From positions 2,170,001 through 2,234,000 of the forward strand of contig NZ_CP126271.1 of the NCBI RefSeq assembly GCF_003234655.2: DNA of 64,000 nt, written 5' to 3'. Below the pieces are notes generated by a model. It ran no database searches and was not told the DNA's origin. It worked only from the letters and a program-made list of their open reading frames with translations. Below, in pieces: positions 62,930-64,000 of the stretch. How positions within the stretch are numbered: position 1 is the first letter of the stretch; each line of letters starts with the position of its first letter. The position numbers and the translations under genes were made by a program. Source of the DNA: Curtobacterium sp. MCLR17_007 (GTDB lineage: Bacteria; Actinomycetota; Actinomycetes; Actinomycetales; Microbacteriaceae).

Positions 62930-63988
62930 GTGAGCTGGTGGGACGACGTCGACGATGACGCAGACCAGGACGAGCCGTACGGACAGTACGACGAGTCGAG
63001 CGTCCGGGTCCGGCCCAACCCGAAGGGCAACCGGCCACGCACCAAGGTCCGACCGACCTACCAGGACGCCCCGACCGGCTGGGTGACGAACGTCGACCGT
63101 GGGCGCTTCGGCGTGCTCGTCGGCGACCAGCTGATCACGGCGACGAAGGCCCGTGAGCTCGGCAAGAAGTCCGTCGTCACCGGGGACACCGTCTTCCTGG
63201 CCGGCGACGTGTCCGGCGCGGAGGGCTCGCTCGCGCGCATCGTCCGCGTGCAGGAGCGCACCACGCTGCTGCGCCGGAGCGCCGACGACAGCGACGACGT
63301 CGAGCGCGTGATCGTGGCGAACGCGACGCAGATGCTCGTCGTCGTGGCCGCGGCCGACCCGGAGCCCCGCACCCGGCTGATCGACCGCTACCTGGTGGCG
63401 GCGTTCGACGCGGGACTCGACCCGGTCCTCTGCATCACGAAGACCGACCTCGCCGACCCGACCGACTTCCTGGCGCACTTCGCGTGCCTCGACCTGCGGA
63501 TCGTGACCAGCCGGTCGGACTCCTTCCCGCTGGACGCCCTGCACGAGGTCCTCGACGGGCAGGTCACCGTGACCGTGGGGCACTCGGGTGTCGGCAAGTC
63601 GACGCTCGTGAACGCGCTGACGGGGTCGACGCGCGCCGTCGGGGTGGTCAACTCGGTGACCGGGCGGGGGCGGCACACGTCGTCGTCCTCGATCGCGCTG
63701 CAGGTCACGGGCGGCGGCTGGATCATCGACACCCCGGGCGTCCGGTCGTTCGGGCTCGGCCACGTCGACCCCGCGAACGTCTTCCGGGCGTTCGCGTCCC
63801 ACGCCATCCCGGTCCCGTCGTCGGTGTCGGGCATCCCGGACACCGGCATCCCGCTCGACCAGGCGCACGACTGGGAGATCGTCGACCGGGTGCAGGCCGG
63901 GGAGCTCGGGGCGACGGGCATCGAGCGGCTCGACTCGTTCCGTGCGCTGCTGACGGGCATGGGCGCGCACGACCCCGGGACCGAGTAG
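62930..63988 (+). CDS. rsgA: Ribosome small-subunit-dependent GTPase A, zinc-site-less
   Basis: A 352-residue circularly permuted GTPase that matures the 30S subunit. An acidic leader (SWWDDVDDDADQDE) and an OB domain (WVTNVDRGRFGVLVGD) come first, then G4 ITKTDL, G1 GHSGVGKST, G2 TGRGRHTS and G3 DTPGVRSFGL in permuted order. The usual C-terminal zinc site (CPRGC.H...C in other actinobacteria) is absent: the place reads PSSVSGIPDTGIPLD and no cysteine follows G3. GTG 62930 starts 4 nt after the aroA stop. Confidence 0.9.
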   Translation: MSWWDDVDDDADQDEPYGQYDESSVRVRPNPKGNRPRTKVRPTYQDAPTGWVTNVDRGRFGVLVGDQLITATKARELGKKSVVTGDTVFLAGDVSGAEGSLARIVRVQERTTLLRRSADDSDDVERVIVANATQMLVVVAAADPEPRTRLIDRYLVAAFDAGLDPVLCITKTDLADPTDFLAHFACLDLRIVTSRSDSFPLDALHEVLDGQVTVTVGHSGVGKSTLVNALTGSTRAVGVVNSVTGRGRHTSSSSIALQVTGGGWIIDTPGVRSFGLGHVDPANVFRAFASHAIPVPSSVSGIPDTGIPLDQAHDWEIVDRVQAGELGATGIERLDSFRALLTGMGAHDPGTE

Positions 63989-64000
63989 CCCGGGCGCGGC

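Overview
The window is from a high-GC actinobacterium (roughly 70% GC by eye), most likely a member of the Microbacteriaceae close to Curtobacterium. The evidence is the SigR/RsrA redox pair, a fused E2-E1 2-oxoglutarate enzyme of the mycobacterial KGD type, a GuaB1-type IMP dehydrogenase homologue, a TPM/PspA pair, frequent GTG starts, GTGA/ATGA gene overlaps and apparently leaderless mRNAs. It reads as ordinary chromosome: about 55 genes, no rRNA, tRNA, CRISPR array, integrase or complete insertion sequence seen.

Layout. 1-7.3 kb: the end of a Gfo/Idh/MocA oxidoreductase, then a membrane-bound single-module NRPS of the epsilon-poly-lysine synthetase (Pls/PosA) type, an M1 aminopeptidase, and on the other strand a 4'-phosphopantetheinyl transferase fused to a GNAT acetyltransferase. 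7.3-13.2 kb: a small unknown protein, the TPM/PspA pair, a degenerate arginase-fold protein, a flavin disulfide reductase and a small HExxH-like protein. 13.3-15.1 kb: an iron-siderophore ATPase and a siderophore-interacting protein behind a DtxR/IdeR-like palindrome. 15.1-21.2 kb: an alpha/beta hydrolase and a complete five-gene peptide/nickel-type ABC transporter. 21.2-27.0 kb: amidase, YigZ-family protein, a truncated hydrolase, a MarR/SDR/MFS cassette with divergent leaderless promoters, and GrpB. 27.1-33.4 kb: a His-rich peptide with a Zur-like box, an ABC-F protein, an L,D-transpeptidase and a gluconate system (GntK, GntP, divergent GntR). 33.5-38.1 kb: GNAT, uracil-DNA glycosylase, S51-like peptidase, phosphoribosyltransferase, SDR and a membrane acyltransferase. 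38.4-41.1 kb: metY and metX. 41.5-44.7 kb: a histidine kinase, membrane protein and response regulator operon. 44.8-50.2 kb: MFS exporter, zinc-ribbon protein, thiamine-binding protein, membrane glycosyltransferase, GH16 glycanase and NAD(P)H-hydrate dehydratase. 50.2-54.5 kb: HAD phosphatase, OYE-family reductase and two CorC/HlyC-type membrane proteins. 54.6-64 kb: guaB1, kgd, GNAT, rsrA, sigR, aroA and rsgA.

The most interesting points are: the Pls-like locus, whose adenylation pocket reads close to a lysine code and which sits beside an M1 aminopeptidase and its own carrier-protein activator; a perfect SigR-type promoter (GGGAAT-N18-GTT) for sigR overlapping the aroA start; symmetric leaderless promoters with paired MarR operators at 24.2 kb; a Zur-like box in front of a His-rich peptide; a set of very long, near-perfect palindromes acting as terminators (one of 58 bp); an arginase homologue that lost most metal ligands; and an RsgA lacking its zinc-binding cysteines.
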